A stretch of DNA of 64,000 bases from assembly GCA_032718475.1 (NCBI GenBank), contig JAUCBJ010004402.1, forward strand, positions 1 through 64,000, in the 5' to 3' direction. The translations under genes and the position numbers were made by a program. Under the pieces are notes generated by a model. It had not been told where the DNA came from, did not search any database, and worked only from the letters and a program-made list of their open reading frames with translations. Shown here piece after piece: positions 29,001 through 41,800 of the stretch (the stretch's first letter is position 1; each line of letters opens with the position of its first letter). This DNA comes from Nemertoderma westbladi. Taxonomy: Eukaryota; Xenacoelomorpha; Nemertodermatida; Nemertodermatidae.

Positions 29001-29609
29001 TTTCCATCGATGTGATAAATATAATTCCCATGTAGTATACGCAGTAACCGAAATCACTTTCGAATTTGCTTTGCAAAAATATGATTTAAAACAAAAGTTA
29101 CAATAGAAATCGGAAAAGGACAATAGCGAAAATAAATCCGCCATTTTGAGTGAAATAATATTGTAAAGCCAAAAATCTTCAAGAATGAATTTACCAAAAT
29201 AAACCATCGGGAATAATCGTAACCGGATGTCCCGGACATCCCTAATCGTAACCAGAAAATAATTGTTTTGGAATATTTCCATTGCAACAGAAAAACAAAA
29301 TGGATAATTTACTAAACAAAGCTAACCAGAATCACTAACAGTAAACTTTAGTATCCGTAATTATTGAGAAAATCAAATATAAATCAACAAGTATCTTCTC
29401 CACATATAAATTAAATATTTAATATAAAGATATTTCTTACCGATACATTAATTTCAACTAACTTTTAAGTTTCAGTCAACCGCAATATTTTAGTGCAAAA
29501 CGGTTAAAATGAAAGCTGATACGCCAACGATGACGTCATTGGTAACACGTCCACGTCACAAGACTAACACAGACAGTACGTAGCAGCCGCGCGCGCCCCC
29601 TTCCGGGCA
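26093..29609. other. About 3.5 kb without a recognised gene
   Basis: AT-rich. The part nearest the ARF exon should include its 3' UTR. Minus-strand frames at 27944-28126 and 28953-29282 show no similarity I recognise. A near-palindrome GGATGTCCCGGACATCC lies at 29226-29242 between two AATCGTAACC direct repeats. Confidence 0.4.
29531..29600. promoter_or_regulatory. CRE/CCAAT/ETS-like motif cluster
   Basis: TGACGTCA (full CRE palindrome) at 29531-29538 runs into ATTGG (inverted CCAAT box). Within 70 bp there are also CCACGTCAC, a GC-rich CGCGCGC stretch and TTCCGGG (ETS-like). Such a cluster is promoter-like, yet it sits just beyond the ARF stop codon, in the 3' UTR or beyond. It could serve a neighbouring gene or be chance. 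Confidence 0.3.
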
Positions 29610-29771
<162 letters not shown>

Positions 29772-29995
29772 CTAAAAGGAAATAATAATTTATATTAAAT
29801 ATATAAAAGGTTATCTGAAAGGGTAAATAATTAAGTGAAATTGTATCAGTAAAATGGGAGTTGGAAATATGACTTATGCAACCCACCCACATCCCAATCC
29901 GAGAATAAATTACCCTATGGATGTGGTTGATGACGTCTACCACTAAATGGGCATTTGCGGCCCAAATGACGACCTCAAAATATCAGTGGAAGTTA
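29772..29995 (-). other. Start of the ARF1-like intron
   Basis: Sequence directly upstream (minus strand) of the last ARF exon. AT-rich, with no further exon before the 12-bp satellite starts. Confidence 0.6.
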
Positions 29996-31167
29996 TGCGA
30001 TATATAGTGCGATATATAGTGCGACATGTACTGCGATATGTAGTGCGATATGTAGCGCGATATGTATTGCTATATATGGTGCGATATGTAGTGCGATATG
30101 TAGTGCGATATATAGTGCGATATGTAGTGCGATATGTAGTACTATATATAGTGCGATATATAGTGCGATATGTAGTGCTATATATAGTGCGACATGTAGT
30201 GCGATATGTAGTGCGATATGTAGTGCGATATATAGTGCGATATATAGTGCGATATGTAGTGCGATATGTAGTGCGAAATATAGTGCGATATATAGTGCGA
30301 TATTTAGTGCGATATGTATTGCGATATATAGTGCGATATATAGTGCGATATGTATTGCGATATGTAGTGCGATATGTAGTGCGATATATAGTGCGATATG
30401 TACTGCGATATGTAGTGCGATAAATAGTGCGATATGTAGTGCGATATATAGTGCGATATGTAGTGCGATATGTAGTACTATATATAGTGCGATATATAGT
30501 GCGATATGTAGTGCTATATATAGTGCGACATGTAGTGCGATATGTAGTGCGATATGTAGTGCGATATATAGTGCGATATATAGTGCGATATGTAGTGCGA
30601 TATGTAGTGCGAAATATAGTGCGATATATAGTGCGATATTTAGTGCGATATGTATTGCGATATATAGTGCGATATATAGTGCGATATTTAGTGCGATATG
30701 TATTGCGATATATACTGCGATATATAGTGCGATATGTAGTGCGATATGTAGTGCGATATATAGTGCGATATGTAGTGCGATATGTAGTGCAATATGTAGT
30801 ACAATATATAGTGCGATATATAGTGCGATATGTAGTGCGATATGTAGCGCGATATGTAGTGCGATATGTAGTGCGATATATAGTGCGATATGTAGTGCGA
30901 TATGTATTGCAATATAAACTGCGATATATAGTGCGATATGTAGTGCGAAATATAGTGCGATATATAGTGCGATATATAGTGCGATATGTAGTGCGATATA
31001 TAGTGCGATATGTAGTGCGATATGTAGTGCGATATATAGTGCGATATGTAGTGCGATATGTAGTGCGATATGTAGTGCGATATGTAGTGCAATATGTATT
31101 GCTATATGTAGTGCGATATGTAGTGCGATATGTAGTGCGATATGTAGTGCGATATGTAGTGCGATAT
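29996..31167. repeat. 12-bp satellite, left block
   Basis: About 98 copies of GATATGTAGTGC or GATATATAGTGC. Scattered variants (TACTAT, AGCGCG, GACATG, GAAATA) form larger blocks: the pattern around 30137 recurs near 30473, a shift of 336 bp or 28 units. The unit is a multiple of three and stop-free in five of six frames, which creates long spurious peptides such as repeated RYVV or ALHI on both strands; none is a gene. Confidence 0.98.
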
Positions 31168-32626
31168 AAAACAAGGTGCACCCCTAAACGGGGTAAAAGG
31201 TTTATTCTTTTATACAGGTGGAGCAATAAGTTTAAAATTAATTAAAAATTTTACAATTAGTTGGAATGAAATACGATTCAGTACGAATATCAAAGTCTCA
31301 TGGCTGTGGTGAACCAATATTTTTCTTTTTAGTGATCTGGGTGGCTGGCCAGTTCTGTCAGAGAGGGGCAGCAATCGCAGTTGAGAGCGTGGTATCTGTC
31401 CACGGCTGAGTTCCTACAATATTTACAAATACATTGCGATGACAGCTCGTGGAAAGGGGTGCAGGTCAAGCAGATGAGGTAGTGAAACCCATGGGCGGTT
31501 GCCCTGGTGACAGTGTGCCGGTTTCTCTGCTGTGAGGATTTCCAACTCGAAGTTGTGAAGGCTGGGCCTCTTGTGTAACCCTGGCGGTTGAAGTTTTCTG
31601 AGCGTTCGGTTCGGTAAGAGCGATATTGGTCTAATGCTGTAGGGTTGAATAGCGTGGGGTTTACGATAAGGAGATCTTCAATGAATGTTTTTTCACCTAT
31701 AGCTTTAATGGCCATGGTTGTCGATGAGTTGGATGGTAGGGAGAGCACCCTTTTAATAAACTTTGATTTGATTTTATCCAGTTCTTTCATGTGTGCAACT
31801 GTAAAGAAGCAACCGATCCCTACAAGACCATATGATACCATTGGCTGTATTTTCATTGCGAAGATCTTCATTGCGGTACATATTGACAGTCTGTTTAAAT
31901 TTCGAAGACAACCAATCGCTGCATAAGATTTCCGTTTTCTTTTGTTAACATGTTTGGTAAAAGTGAGGGTCGGTTGCAAGGTTATGCCAAGATATTCGTA
32001 TTCATTGCAGATGAGAACTTCTTTTCCCCCGTAGTAGAATTTATCGTTAATACACAGCCGGCCACCTTTACGGAACTTCATTATTTTTGTTTTAGAGAGG
32101 TTCACTTCCATTGAATTATTTATACACCATTTTTCTAGGGCATCAAGACCGCGTTGGATAACTTGTGGATTCGAAGAATAAAAGGCTAGATCGTCCGCAA
32201 AGAATATGAATCGTATCGCTCTCGATATTGCACGGAGTGCAGTTGCGAGGCTGGTAATAAAAATTATGAAGCAAGTTGGGGAGAATGAGTCTCCTTGCAG
32301 AATTCCTCGCAACTGTGTGATCGGTTTTGATAGGCTGAAACCGTCGGATATTTTTATTGTATTTGTTAATAATGCCTTAATGAAGCCGAATAATTTCCCC
32401 TTTATTTCGAAATCGTTATATATCTTGCCAAGGAGCAAGGCTCGGTTCACTAGGTCGAATGCATTTTTAAAATCAACAAAGGCTACATACATTACACGGT
32501 CTTCTTTTGAGTGAAGGGCTTTGTTAATATCTGAGACGAGTTTCCTTATTGCTTGCATATTTAATCTCCCTGGTATAAATCCATATTGCTCATCTGGGAA
32601 CAGGTGGGATATGTTCCGTTGAACCC
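31168..32626 (-). mobile_element. Truncated non-LTR retrotransposon inside the 12-bp satellite
   Basis: About 1.46 kb of LINE sequence with satellite on both sides. It holds the reverse-transcriptase region plus a ~160-bp 3' segment (31168-31328). It lacks the endonuclease and all N-terminal parts, so it is 5'-truncated. Both junctions fall within GATAT-type satellite sequence, so a target duplication cannot be told from the repeat. It belongs to a different LINE family from the copies at 0.4, 2.2 and 12 kb. Confidence 0.88.
31329..32626 (-). pseudogene. Non-LTR reverse transcriptase fragment
   Basis: The longest ATG-started frame is 409 codons (32558 to 31329), but reverse-transcriptase sequence stays open upstream to about 32,620; it includes FPDEQYGFIPGR just before that ATG. 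In order it shows the palm motif FVDFKNAFDLVN, the RGILQGDSFSPTCF motif, the catalytic box FFADDLAFYS (FADD), and YEYLGITLQP with the thumb region following. A Cys/His-rich end comes last (CICKYCRNSAVDRYHALNCDCC), resembling the C-terminal zinc knuckle of several LINE clades. The catalytic Asp residues are kept and no internal stop is seen, so it is young, but without the N-terminus and endonuclease it cannot be autonomous. Confidence 0.85.
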
Positions 32627-35600
32627 GATATGTATTGCAATATATACTGCGATATATAGTGCGATATGTAGTGCGATATGTAGCGCGATATGTAGTGCGA
32701 TATATAGTGCGATATATAGTGCGATATGTAGTGCGATATGTAGTGCGATATGTAGTGCGATATATAGTGCGATATTTAGTGCGATATGTAGTGCCATATG
32801 TAGTGCGATTTATAGTGCGATATATAGTGCGATATGTAGTGCGATATGTAGTGCGATATGTAGTGCGATATATAGTGCGATATTTAGTGCGATATGTAGT
32901 GCCATATGTAGTGCGATTTATAGTGCGATATGTAGTGCGATATGTAGTGCGATATATAGTGCGATATGTAGCGCGATATGTATTGCTATATATGGTGCGA
33001 TATATAGTGCGATATATAGTGCGATATGTAGCGCGATATGTATTGCTATATATGGTGCGATATATAGTGCGATATTTAGTGCGATATGTAGTGCCATATG
33101 TAGTGCGATTTATAGTGCGATATGTAGTGCGATATGTAGTGCGATATGTAGTGCGATATGTAGTGCGATATGTAGTGCGATATGTATTGCAATATATACT
33201 GCGATATATAGTGCGATATGTAGTGCGATATGTAGCGCGATATGTAGTGCGATATATAGTGCGATATATAGTGCGATATGTAGTGCGATATGTAGTGCGA
33301 TATGTAGTGCGATATATAGTGCGATATTTAGTGCGATATGTAGTGCCATATGTAGTGCGATTTATAGTGCGATATGCAGTGCGATATGTAGTGCGATATG
33401 TAGTGCGATATATAGTGCGATATGTAGCGCGATATGTATTGCTATATATGGTGCGATATATAGTGCGATATATAGTGCGATATATAGTGCGATATGTAGT
33501 GCGATATATAGTGCGATATATAGTGCGATATGTAGTGCGATATATAGTGCGATATATAGTGCGACATGTAGTGCGATATGTAGTGCTATATATAGTGCGA
33601 TATGTAGTGCGATATATAGTGCGATATGTAGTGCGATATGTAGTGCGATATGTAGTGCGATATGTAGTGCGATATGTAGTGCGATATGTAGCGCGATATG
33701 TAGTGCGATATGTAGTGCGATATGTAGTGCGATATGTAGTGCGATATGTAATGCTATATATAGTGCGATATGTAGCGCGATATGTATTGCTATATATGGT
33801 GCGATATATAGTGCGATATTTAGTGCGATATGTAGTGCCATATGTAGTGCGATTTATAGTGCGATATGTAGTGCGATATGTAGTGCGATATGTAGTGCGA
33901 TATGTAGTGCGATATGTAGTGCGATATGTATTGCAATATATACTGCGATATATAGTGCGATATGTAGTGCGATATGTAGCGCGATATGTAGTGCGATATA
34001 TAGTGCGATATATAGTGCGATATGTAGTGCGATATGTAGTGCGATATGTAGTGCGATATATAGTGCGATATTTAGTGCGATATGTAGTGCCATATGTAGT
34101 GCGATTTATAGTGCGATATGTAGTGCGATATGTAGTGCGATATGTAGTGCGATATATAGTGCGATATGTAGCGCGATATGTATTGCTATATATGGTGCGA
34201 TATATAGTGCGATATATAGTGCGATATATAGTGCGATATGTAGTGCGATATATAGTGCGATATATAGTGCGATATGTAGTGCGATATATAGTGCGATATA
34301 TAGTGCGACATGTAGTGCGATATGTAGTGTTATATTTAGTGCGATATGTAGTGCGATATATAGTGCGATATGTAGTGCGATATGTAGTGCGATATGTAGT
34401 GCGATATGTAGTGCGATATGTAGTGCGATATGTAGCGCGATATGTAGTGCTATATGTAGTGCGATATGTAGTGCGATATGTAGTGCGATATGTAATGCTA
34501 TATATAGTGCGATATGTAGTACGATATGTAGTGCGATAAATAGTGCGATATGTAGTGCGATATGTAATGCTATATATAGTGCGATATGTAGTACGATATG
34601 TAGTGCGATAAATAGTGCGATATGTAGTGCGATATGTAGTGTGATATGTAGTGCGATATGTAATGCTATATATAGTGCGATATGTAGTACGATATGTAGT
34701 GCGATAAATAGTGCGATATGTAGTGCGATATGTAATGCTATATATAGTGCGATATGTAGTGCGATATATAGTGCGATATATAGTACGATATGTAGTGCGA
34801 TATATAGTGCGATATGTAGTGCGATATGTATTGCGATATGTAGTACGATATGTAGCGCGATAAATAGTGCGATATGTAGTGCGATATGTAGTGCGATATG
34901 TAGTGCGATATGTAATGCTATATATAGTGCGATATGTAGTACGATATGTAGTGCGATAAATAGTGCGATATGTAGTGCGATATGTAATGCTATATATAGT
35001 GCGATATGTAGTACGATATGAAGTGCGATAAATAGTGCGATATGTAGTGCGATATGTAGTGTGATATGTAGTGCGATATGTAATGCTATATATAGTGCGA
35101 TATGTAGTACGATATGTAGTGCGATAAATAGTGCGATATGTAGTGCGATATGTAATGCTATATATAGTGCGATATGTAGTACGATATGTAGTGCGATAAA
35201 TAGTGCGATATGTAGTGCGATATGTAGTGCGATATGTAGTGCGATATGTAATGCTATATATAGTGCGATATGTAGTACGATATGTAGTGCGATAAATAGG
35301 CGATATGTAGTGCGATATGTAGTGCGATATGTAGTGCGATATGTAATGCTATATATAGTGCGATATGTAGTGCGATATGTAGTGCGATAAATAGTGCGAT
35401 ATGTAGTGCGATATGTAGTGCGATATTTAGTGCGATATGTAATGCTATATATAGTGCGATATGTAGTGCGATATGTAGTGCGATAAATAGTGCGATATGT
35501 AGTGCGATATGTAGTGCGATATGTAGTGCGATATGTAATGCTATATATAGTGCGATATGTAGTGCGATATATAGTGCGATATGTAGTGCGATATGTATTG

Positions 35601-35947
35601 CGTTATGTAGTACGATATGTAGTGCGATAAATAGTGCGATATGTAGTGCGATATGTAGTGCGATATGTAATGCTATATATAGTGCGATATGTAGTACGAT
35701 ATGTAGTGCGATAAATAGTGCGATATGTAGTGCGATATGTAGTGCGATATGTAATGCTATATATAGCGCGATATGTAGTGCGATATATAGTGCGATATGT
35801 AGTGCGATATATAGTGCGATATGTAGTGCGATATGTAGTGCCATATGTAGTGCGATTTATAGTGCGATATATAGTGCGATATGTAGTGCGATATGTAGTG
35901 CGATATGTAGTGCGATATGTAGTGCGATATATAGTGCGATATATATA
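32627..35947. repeat. 12-bp satellite, right block, with higher-order repeats
   Basis: About 277 copies of the same 12-bp unit as the left block. A marker variant (TATGTATTGCAATATATACTGC) starts at 32629, 33181 and 33925, spacings of 46 and 62 units, with long matching variant series after each, so whole blocks were duplicated. A different subfamily rich in ATGTAATGC and GATAAATAG fills about 34,490-35,770. A single-base loss near 35,299 shifts the phase of everything to its right. Very long open frames here (up to 811 codons on the plus strand) are repeat artefacts. Confidence 0.98.
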
Positions 35948-36167
35948 GACACAAGCAAACCCCCCCTAAGTAATACATCCCTCACCTCTTCCTTAATACC
36001 TAGTTTCTGAAGAAACGTTTTGTAGTGCAATAAACACAATAAACACAACAGCTTAAATGAACATTGATATGAACATTTCTATGAGTAATATATATAATGT
36101 TGCAATTAATACCATGTTTAACATAATAGACACCTATAATATATAATATTATGTTAAGTTCATTAAG
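35948..36167. other. Right flank of the 12-bp satellite
   Basis: AT-rich sequence with no supported feature. Confidence 0.5.
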
Positions 36168-36432
36168 TTCATGCTAATTCTTCATCAACAACGCCTTTAA
36201 ATGGCATGAACATTGTCAGACACTCATCATCAGATTCAGAGTCACCATTGCCCTGACCTGCGATGCTGACATCACACTCACTCCCACCACTGTCTCCAAC
36301 ACTAACAACATCCTCTCAAATCATGCTACCGGCGTCACACTCACTCTCCTCACTGTCTTCTGCTCCCCCATCAATATTAATACAAGAAGAATAACGAGTA
36401 CCGTTCGTCGCACCACATTTCGCATGGGGTGC
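36168..36432 (-). pseudogene. Possible degraded acidic C-terminal coding tail
   Basis: On the minus strand one frame is open from about 36,432 to TGA 36,168-36,170 except for one TGA near 36,324-36,326. It reads a Cys-containing start (LRVAPHAKCGATNG), then very acidic stretches (GGAEDSEESECD and GNGDSESDDECL) and ends MPFKGVVDEELA. The composition is protein-like and unlike the AT-rich flank, but I recognise no family. It may be the end of a transposase-like or nuclear protein gene that has decayed. Confidence 0.35.
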
Positions 36433-37632
36433 CACACGAAGTTGTCTTTAGTAGAATCTGATTAGACCCGTAAAGACGATTTCCCAATGCTTGTCACAGG
36501 GCAGGGGACGACGCTGCCTTCAGTAAATCTTTAATCGTCTGCACATCAGCGGACGAATAGGTAAAAATCCTAACCACTATTCTCTGTGTTGCTGCATTCA
36601 TAAATTCTGCCTTTAAATTACTTATTTTACTAATTTTAAGCTCAAAACACCATTTTATATTGATAAAGTTGGTTACGATATAATATCGACTATTTTGGGT
36701 AAATTATGCTTTACTAAGGGTTTTGACGCCATCTAGTGCCATTATCTGCATACCCAGCTTGTATAATTGCCTTATTGGCTATGCTCCTTACTGATAAGCT
36801 GATATATAAGTACGATTAGTTCTGTGGTTTATTCACTCTTTTTGTTATTGTTGGACAGAAGAAGTCGTATTGTCCATGCAGAGGCACTGATCCCCGGTCA
36901 GGTTTAATTGACTGGTGGTTATTACAGGCCTAAGGTCTAAACTTAAAGAGTTAATAATTTAATTATAATTATTTATCGTTATATTGGATATTCTACTGGT
37001 AAATTCAATTTGTCATTATTTGCTTAATATATCGTCAATATTACAGAATCAAGGAAGTTTTACATGCGCCACAACAGGTGGGTTGCTGTAACTAAGTATC
37101 AGTGATAATCTGGACAATTGTATCAGATTTGTGTATTGTCATATCTCTGACTTACTAAATAATTAATATTATGGCGATATTTCAGACCATTAATATAAGC
37201 AAAGCTCTTATTATTAATTACATCACGATTGAGAGTTGTCACAAATTGAATACTAATACTGTAGTAATATCAATATAATTAGACCAAAGACTTGTCACTA
37301 TACGTTTCCTCTAAAGGGAAACACAATCACCAGACTTGAGTTCTTACAGAATTAATTAGTCAGTCATTTACTTGTTATACTGTGTTGCCACACCCTCCCA
37401 GTATCATATCTCAGTTAAATACAATAGATAATCAAATACCGTATTAGACTAAGCTAAATATAGAGCACACAGATATACATTACATATATCTTATCAAATG
37501 CGCTAACACTGTGAAACCAAATCAACAAGATCATCGAAAGTTACTGTAGCTTCTTTTCCTCGGAGGATTACACTTTGCATCATGGTTTTTATACTACTGC
37601 GTTATCTATATATCTATATATATAAATATCAT
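36433..37632. other. No gene recognised
   Basis: About 1.2 kb of mostly AT-rich sequence with no supported exon or RNA. Confidence 0.5.
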
Positions 37633-37660
37633 GTGTCTGTTTGTCTGTCTGTCTGTTTGT
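37633..37660 (+). repeat. GTCT microsatellite
   Basis: (GTCT/GTTT)n next to an ATCTATATATATAAATATCA stretch, directly before the dispersed repeat at 37661. TCTATATATA followed by TGTCTGTYTGTCTG is reminiscent of the 5' ends of some non-autonomous transposons, but I cannot assign it. Confidence 0.8.
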
Positions 37661-38095
37661 AAGCGGATTCAATTCCGTGCACTACCCACCGAAAATGGGA
37701 TTAGTGCCATTTTACCAATATAGTTGGCGATGTGAGATTACCAATAATAATCTCACCTCATAACCAACTGGGGCGATACACGCCGTAAGCCACAGAGAGA
37801 GACGTGAGAGGTCAAACCACCTCAGAGGGACAAACAAGCTAGTAAGGCTAGCACCAAGTGACAACGCCAACAGGGAGTGGCGAGGTGAGAATTAATCTGG
37901 TTAAGCCAATAGTGGGCGGGAAAGCCCATTGGGGAGGACAAGAGCGCATCTATTGGATATTAAGGCCACCCTGTAGTGTAGGGCTAATGTAATATGTGTC
38001 AATGATATAACCGTTGTGATTACTGATTATTAGTTTAGTTGATTTCCTTACAGTTGTGAGACCGGAATAGATTTGACCATCGTCACTAACGTTGT
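37661..38095 (+). mobile_element. Dispersed repeat, copy A
   Basis: Starts TAAGCGGATTCAATTCC and shares with 38561-38812 the blocks CACCCACCGAAA, CATTTTACCAATATAGTTGG, GAGATTACCAATAATAATCT, and later GGCCAC...TAGTGTAG, TGTATCAATATAT-like, ACAGTTG...GAGACCGG and TTTGACC. It carries about 180 bp more than copy B in its middle, including a CAGAGAGAGACGTGAG stretch. No coding capacity. The family is unknown to me. Confidence 0.7.
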
Positions 38096-38494
38096 GTAGC
38101 ATACTATTATATTCAGACTGTGCTATTATCAATTACTGTCATTATTAACACTTAGTTATTAAGTAACTCAGTTTATTTCCAACGGCCTTCGGCCTATTAG
38201 AACAGATCCAGTCAACAGCTTAGCAGCCAACGGATGCGGTAAAGTGAGGAATATATATATAGTACAGACAGGCGCACCTCCACCCACCAATAATTATTAA
38301 ATAAATTCTAGTTATTTATAAATTATATTTATTTGTATTTGATGATTGAACAAACTAAATTGTATGAAACTGAAAACCTTGATTTTCCAATATTAAAGAC
38401 ATTTCAATGTTGCCATGGAAAATAGGGTGAAGGGTTTCAAAAGTATAATATTCGAGGGATAAAAATTGAACCTTCAAATATCTTGTGAAGGCCA
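38096..38494. other. Left flank of the 30-bp satellite
   Basis: AT-rich sequence with no supported gene. A CGGCCTTCGGCC near-palindrome is at about 38,183. Confidence 0.45.
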
Positions 38495-38558
38495 ATGGAA
38501 CAACCTCGGATAATAATGGAACAACCCTCGGTTAATAATGTAACAACGGAACAACCTG
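38495..38558 (+). repeat. First units of the 29/30-bp satellite
   Basis: Degenerate leading units (GGAACAACCTCGGATAATAA, then TGGAACAACCCTCGGTTAAT) before the array is interrupted by the dispersed repeat copy B. They mark the left border of the satellite. Confidence 0.9.
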
Positions 38559-38813
38559 TAAGCGGATTAAATTCCCTACACCACCCACCGAAAGTGGGAC
38601 CAGTGGCATTTTACCAATATAGTTGGCGATGCGAGATTACCAATAATAATCTTGCATCCATTGTGTAATGTGCATCCATTGAGTGCCAAAGGCCACACAG
38701 TAGTGTAGAGCTGAAACCAATATGTATCAATTATATAGTTACTCTAATTACTGATTTACCGGACAGTTGATTCTCTCACAGTTGCAGACCGGCATAGTTT
38801 TTGACCGTCATAA
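38559..38813 (+). mobile_element. Dispersed repeat, copy B, inside the satellite
   Basis: About 255 bp, related to copy A at 37661-38095, lying between satellite units: ...GGAACAACC on its left and AATGTAACAACGGAAC on its right. It shows that this short repeat either inserted into an existing satellite or was present when the array first expanded. Confidence 0.75.
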
Positions 38814-41800
38814 TGTAACAACGGAACAACCTCGGTTAATAATGTAACAACCAGAACAACCCTCGGTTAATAATGTAACAACGGAACAACCCTCGGTTAA
38901 TAATGTAACAACGGAACAACCTCGGTTAATAATGTAACAACCAGAACAACCCTCGGTTAATAATGTAACAACCAGAACAACCCTCGGTTAATAATGTAAC
39001 AACGGAACAACCCTCGGTTAATAATGTAACAACCAGAACAACCCTCGGTTAATAATGTAACAACGGAACAACCCTCGGTTAATAATGTAACAACCAGAAC
39101 AACCCTCGGTTAATAATGTAACAACGGAAAAACCTCGATTAATAATGTAACAACGGAACAACCATCGGTTAATAATGTAACAACGGAACAACCCTCGGTT
39201 AATAATGTAACAAAGGAACAACGGAACAACCATCGGTTAATAATGTAACAACAGAACAACCACGGTTAATAATGTAACAACGGAACAACCCTCGGTTAAT
39301 AATGTAACAACGGAACGACCTCGGTTTATAATGGAACAACGGAACAACCTCGGTTAATAATGTAACAACGGAACAACCTCGATTAATAATGTAACAACGG
39401 AACAACCATCGGTTAATAATGTAACAACGGAACAACCCTCGGTTAATAATGTAACAACGGAACAACCCTTGGTTAATAATGTAACAACGGAACAACCTCG
39501 GTTAATAATGGAACAACGGAACAACCTCGGTTAATAATGTAACAAAGGAACAACGGAACAACCATCGGTTAATAATGTAACAACGGAACAACCCTCGGTT
39601 AATAATGTAACAAAGGAACAACGGAACAACCATCGGTTAATAATGTAACAACAGAACAACCACGGTTAATAATGTAACAACGGAACAACCCTCGGTTAAT
39701 AATGTAACAACGGAACGACCTCGGTTTATAATGTAACAACGGAACAACCTCGATTAATAATGTAACAACGGAACAACCATCGGTTAATAATGCAACAACG
39801 GAACAACCTCGGTTAATAATGTAACAACAGAACAACCACGGTTAATAATGTAACAAAGGAACAACCCTCGGTTAATAATGTAACAACGGAACAACCCTCG
39901 GTTAATAATGTAACAAAGGAACATCCTCGGTTAATAATATAACAACGGAACAACCCTCGGTTAATAATGTAACAACGGAACAACCCTCGGTTAATAATGT
40001 AACAACGGAACAACCCTCGGTTAATAATGTAAAAACGGAACAACCTCGGTTAATAATGGAACAACGGAACAACCACGGTTTATAATGTAACAACGGTACA
40101 ACCACGGTTAATATTGTAACAACGGAACGACCTCGGTTAATATTGTAACAACGGAACAACCTCAGTTAATAATATAACAACGGAACAACCCTCGGTTAAT
40201 AATGTAACAATGGAACAACTTTCGGTTAATAATATAACAACGGAACAACCCTCGGTTAATAATGTAACAACGGAACAACCCTCGGTTAATAATGTAACAA
40301 CGGAACAACCCTCGGTTAATAATATAACAACGGAACAACCCTCGGTTAAGAATGTAACAACGGAACGACCTCAGTTAATAATGTAACAACGGAACAACTC
40401 TCGGTTAATAATATAACAACAGAACAACCACGGTTAATAATGTAACAACGGAACAACCCTCGGTTAATAATGTAACAACGGAACAACCCTCGGTTAATAA
40501 TGTAACAACGGAACAACCTCGGTTAATAATATAACAACGGAACAACCCTCGGTTAATAATGTAACAACGGAACAACCCTCGGTTAATAATGTAACAACGG
40601 AACAACCCTCGGTTAATAATGTAACAACGGAACAACTCTCGGTTAATAATATAACAACAGAACAACCACGGTTAATAATGTAACAACGGAACAACCCTCG
40701 GTTAATAATGTAACAACGGAACAACCCTCGGTTAATAATGTAACAAAGGAACAACCTCGGTTAATAATATAACAACGGAACAACCCTCGGTTAATAATGT
40801 AACAACGGAACAACCCTCGGTTAATAATGTAACAACGGAACAACCCTCGGTTAATAATGTAACAACGGAACAACCACGGTTAATAATGTAACAACGGAAC
40901 GACCTCGGTTAATAATGTAACAACGGAACAACCCTCGGTTAATAATGTAAAAACGGAACAACCTCGGTTAATAATGGAACAACGGAACAACCACGGTTTA
41001 TAATGTAACAACGGTACAACCACGGTTAATATTGTAACAACGGAACGACCTCGGTTAATATTGTAACAACGGAACAACCTCAGTTAATAATATAACAACG
41101 GAACAACCCTCGGTTAATAATGTAACAATGGAACAACTTTCGGTTAATAATATAACAACGGGACAACCCTCGGTTAATAATGTAACAACGGAACAACCCT
41201 CGGTTAATTATGTAACAATGAAACAACTTTCGGTTAATAATATAACAACGGAACAACCCTCGGTTAATAATGTAACAACGGAACAACCATCGGTTAATAA
41301 TGTAACAACGGAATAACCCTCGGTTAATAATGTAACAAAGGAACAACGGAACAACCATCGGTTAATAATGTAACAACAGAACAACTACGGTTAATAATGT
41401 AACAACGGAACAACCCTCGGTTAATATTGTAACAACGGAACAACCTCAGTTAATAATATAACAACGGAACAACCCTCGGTTAATAATGTAACAATGGAAC
41501 AACCTCAGTTAATAATATAACAACGGAACAACCCTCGGTTAATAATGTAACAATGTAACAACTTTCGGTTAATAATATAACAACGGAACAACCCTCGGTT
41601 AATAATGTAACAACGGAACAACCATCGGTTAATAATGTAACAACGGAACAACCCTCGGTTAATAATGTAACAAAGGAACAACGGAACAACCATCGGTTAA
41701 TAATGTAACAACAGAACAACCACGGTTAATAATGTAACAACGGAACAACCCTCGGTTAATAATGTAACAACGGAACGACCTCGGTTTATAATGGAACAAC

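Noticed and set aside
32586-35021. 811-codon plus-strand open frame and similar long frames on both strands
   Set aside because: The 12-bp unit contains no stop in five of six frames, so any array of it is open. The peptides are pure repeat with no start context or domain.
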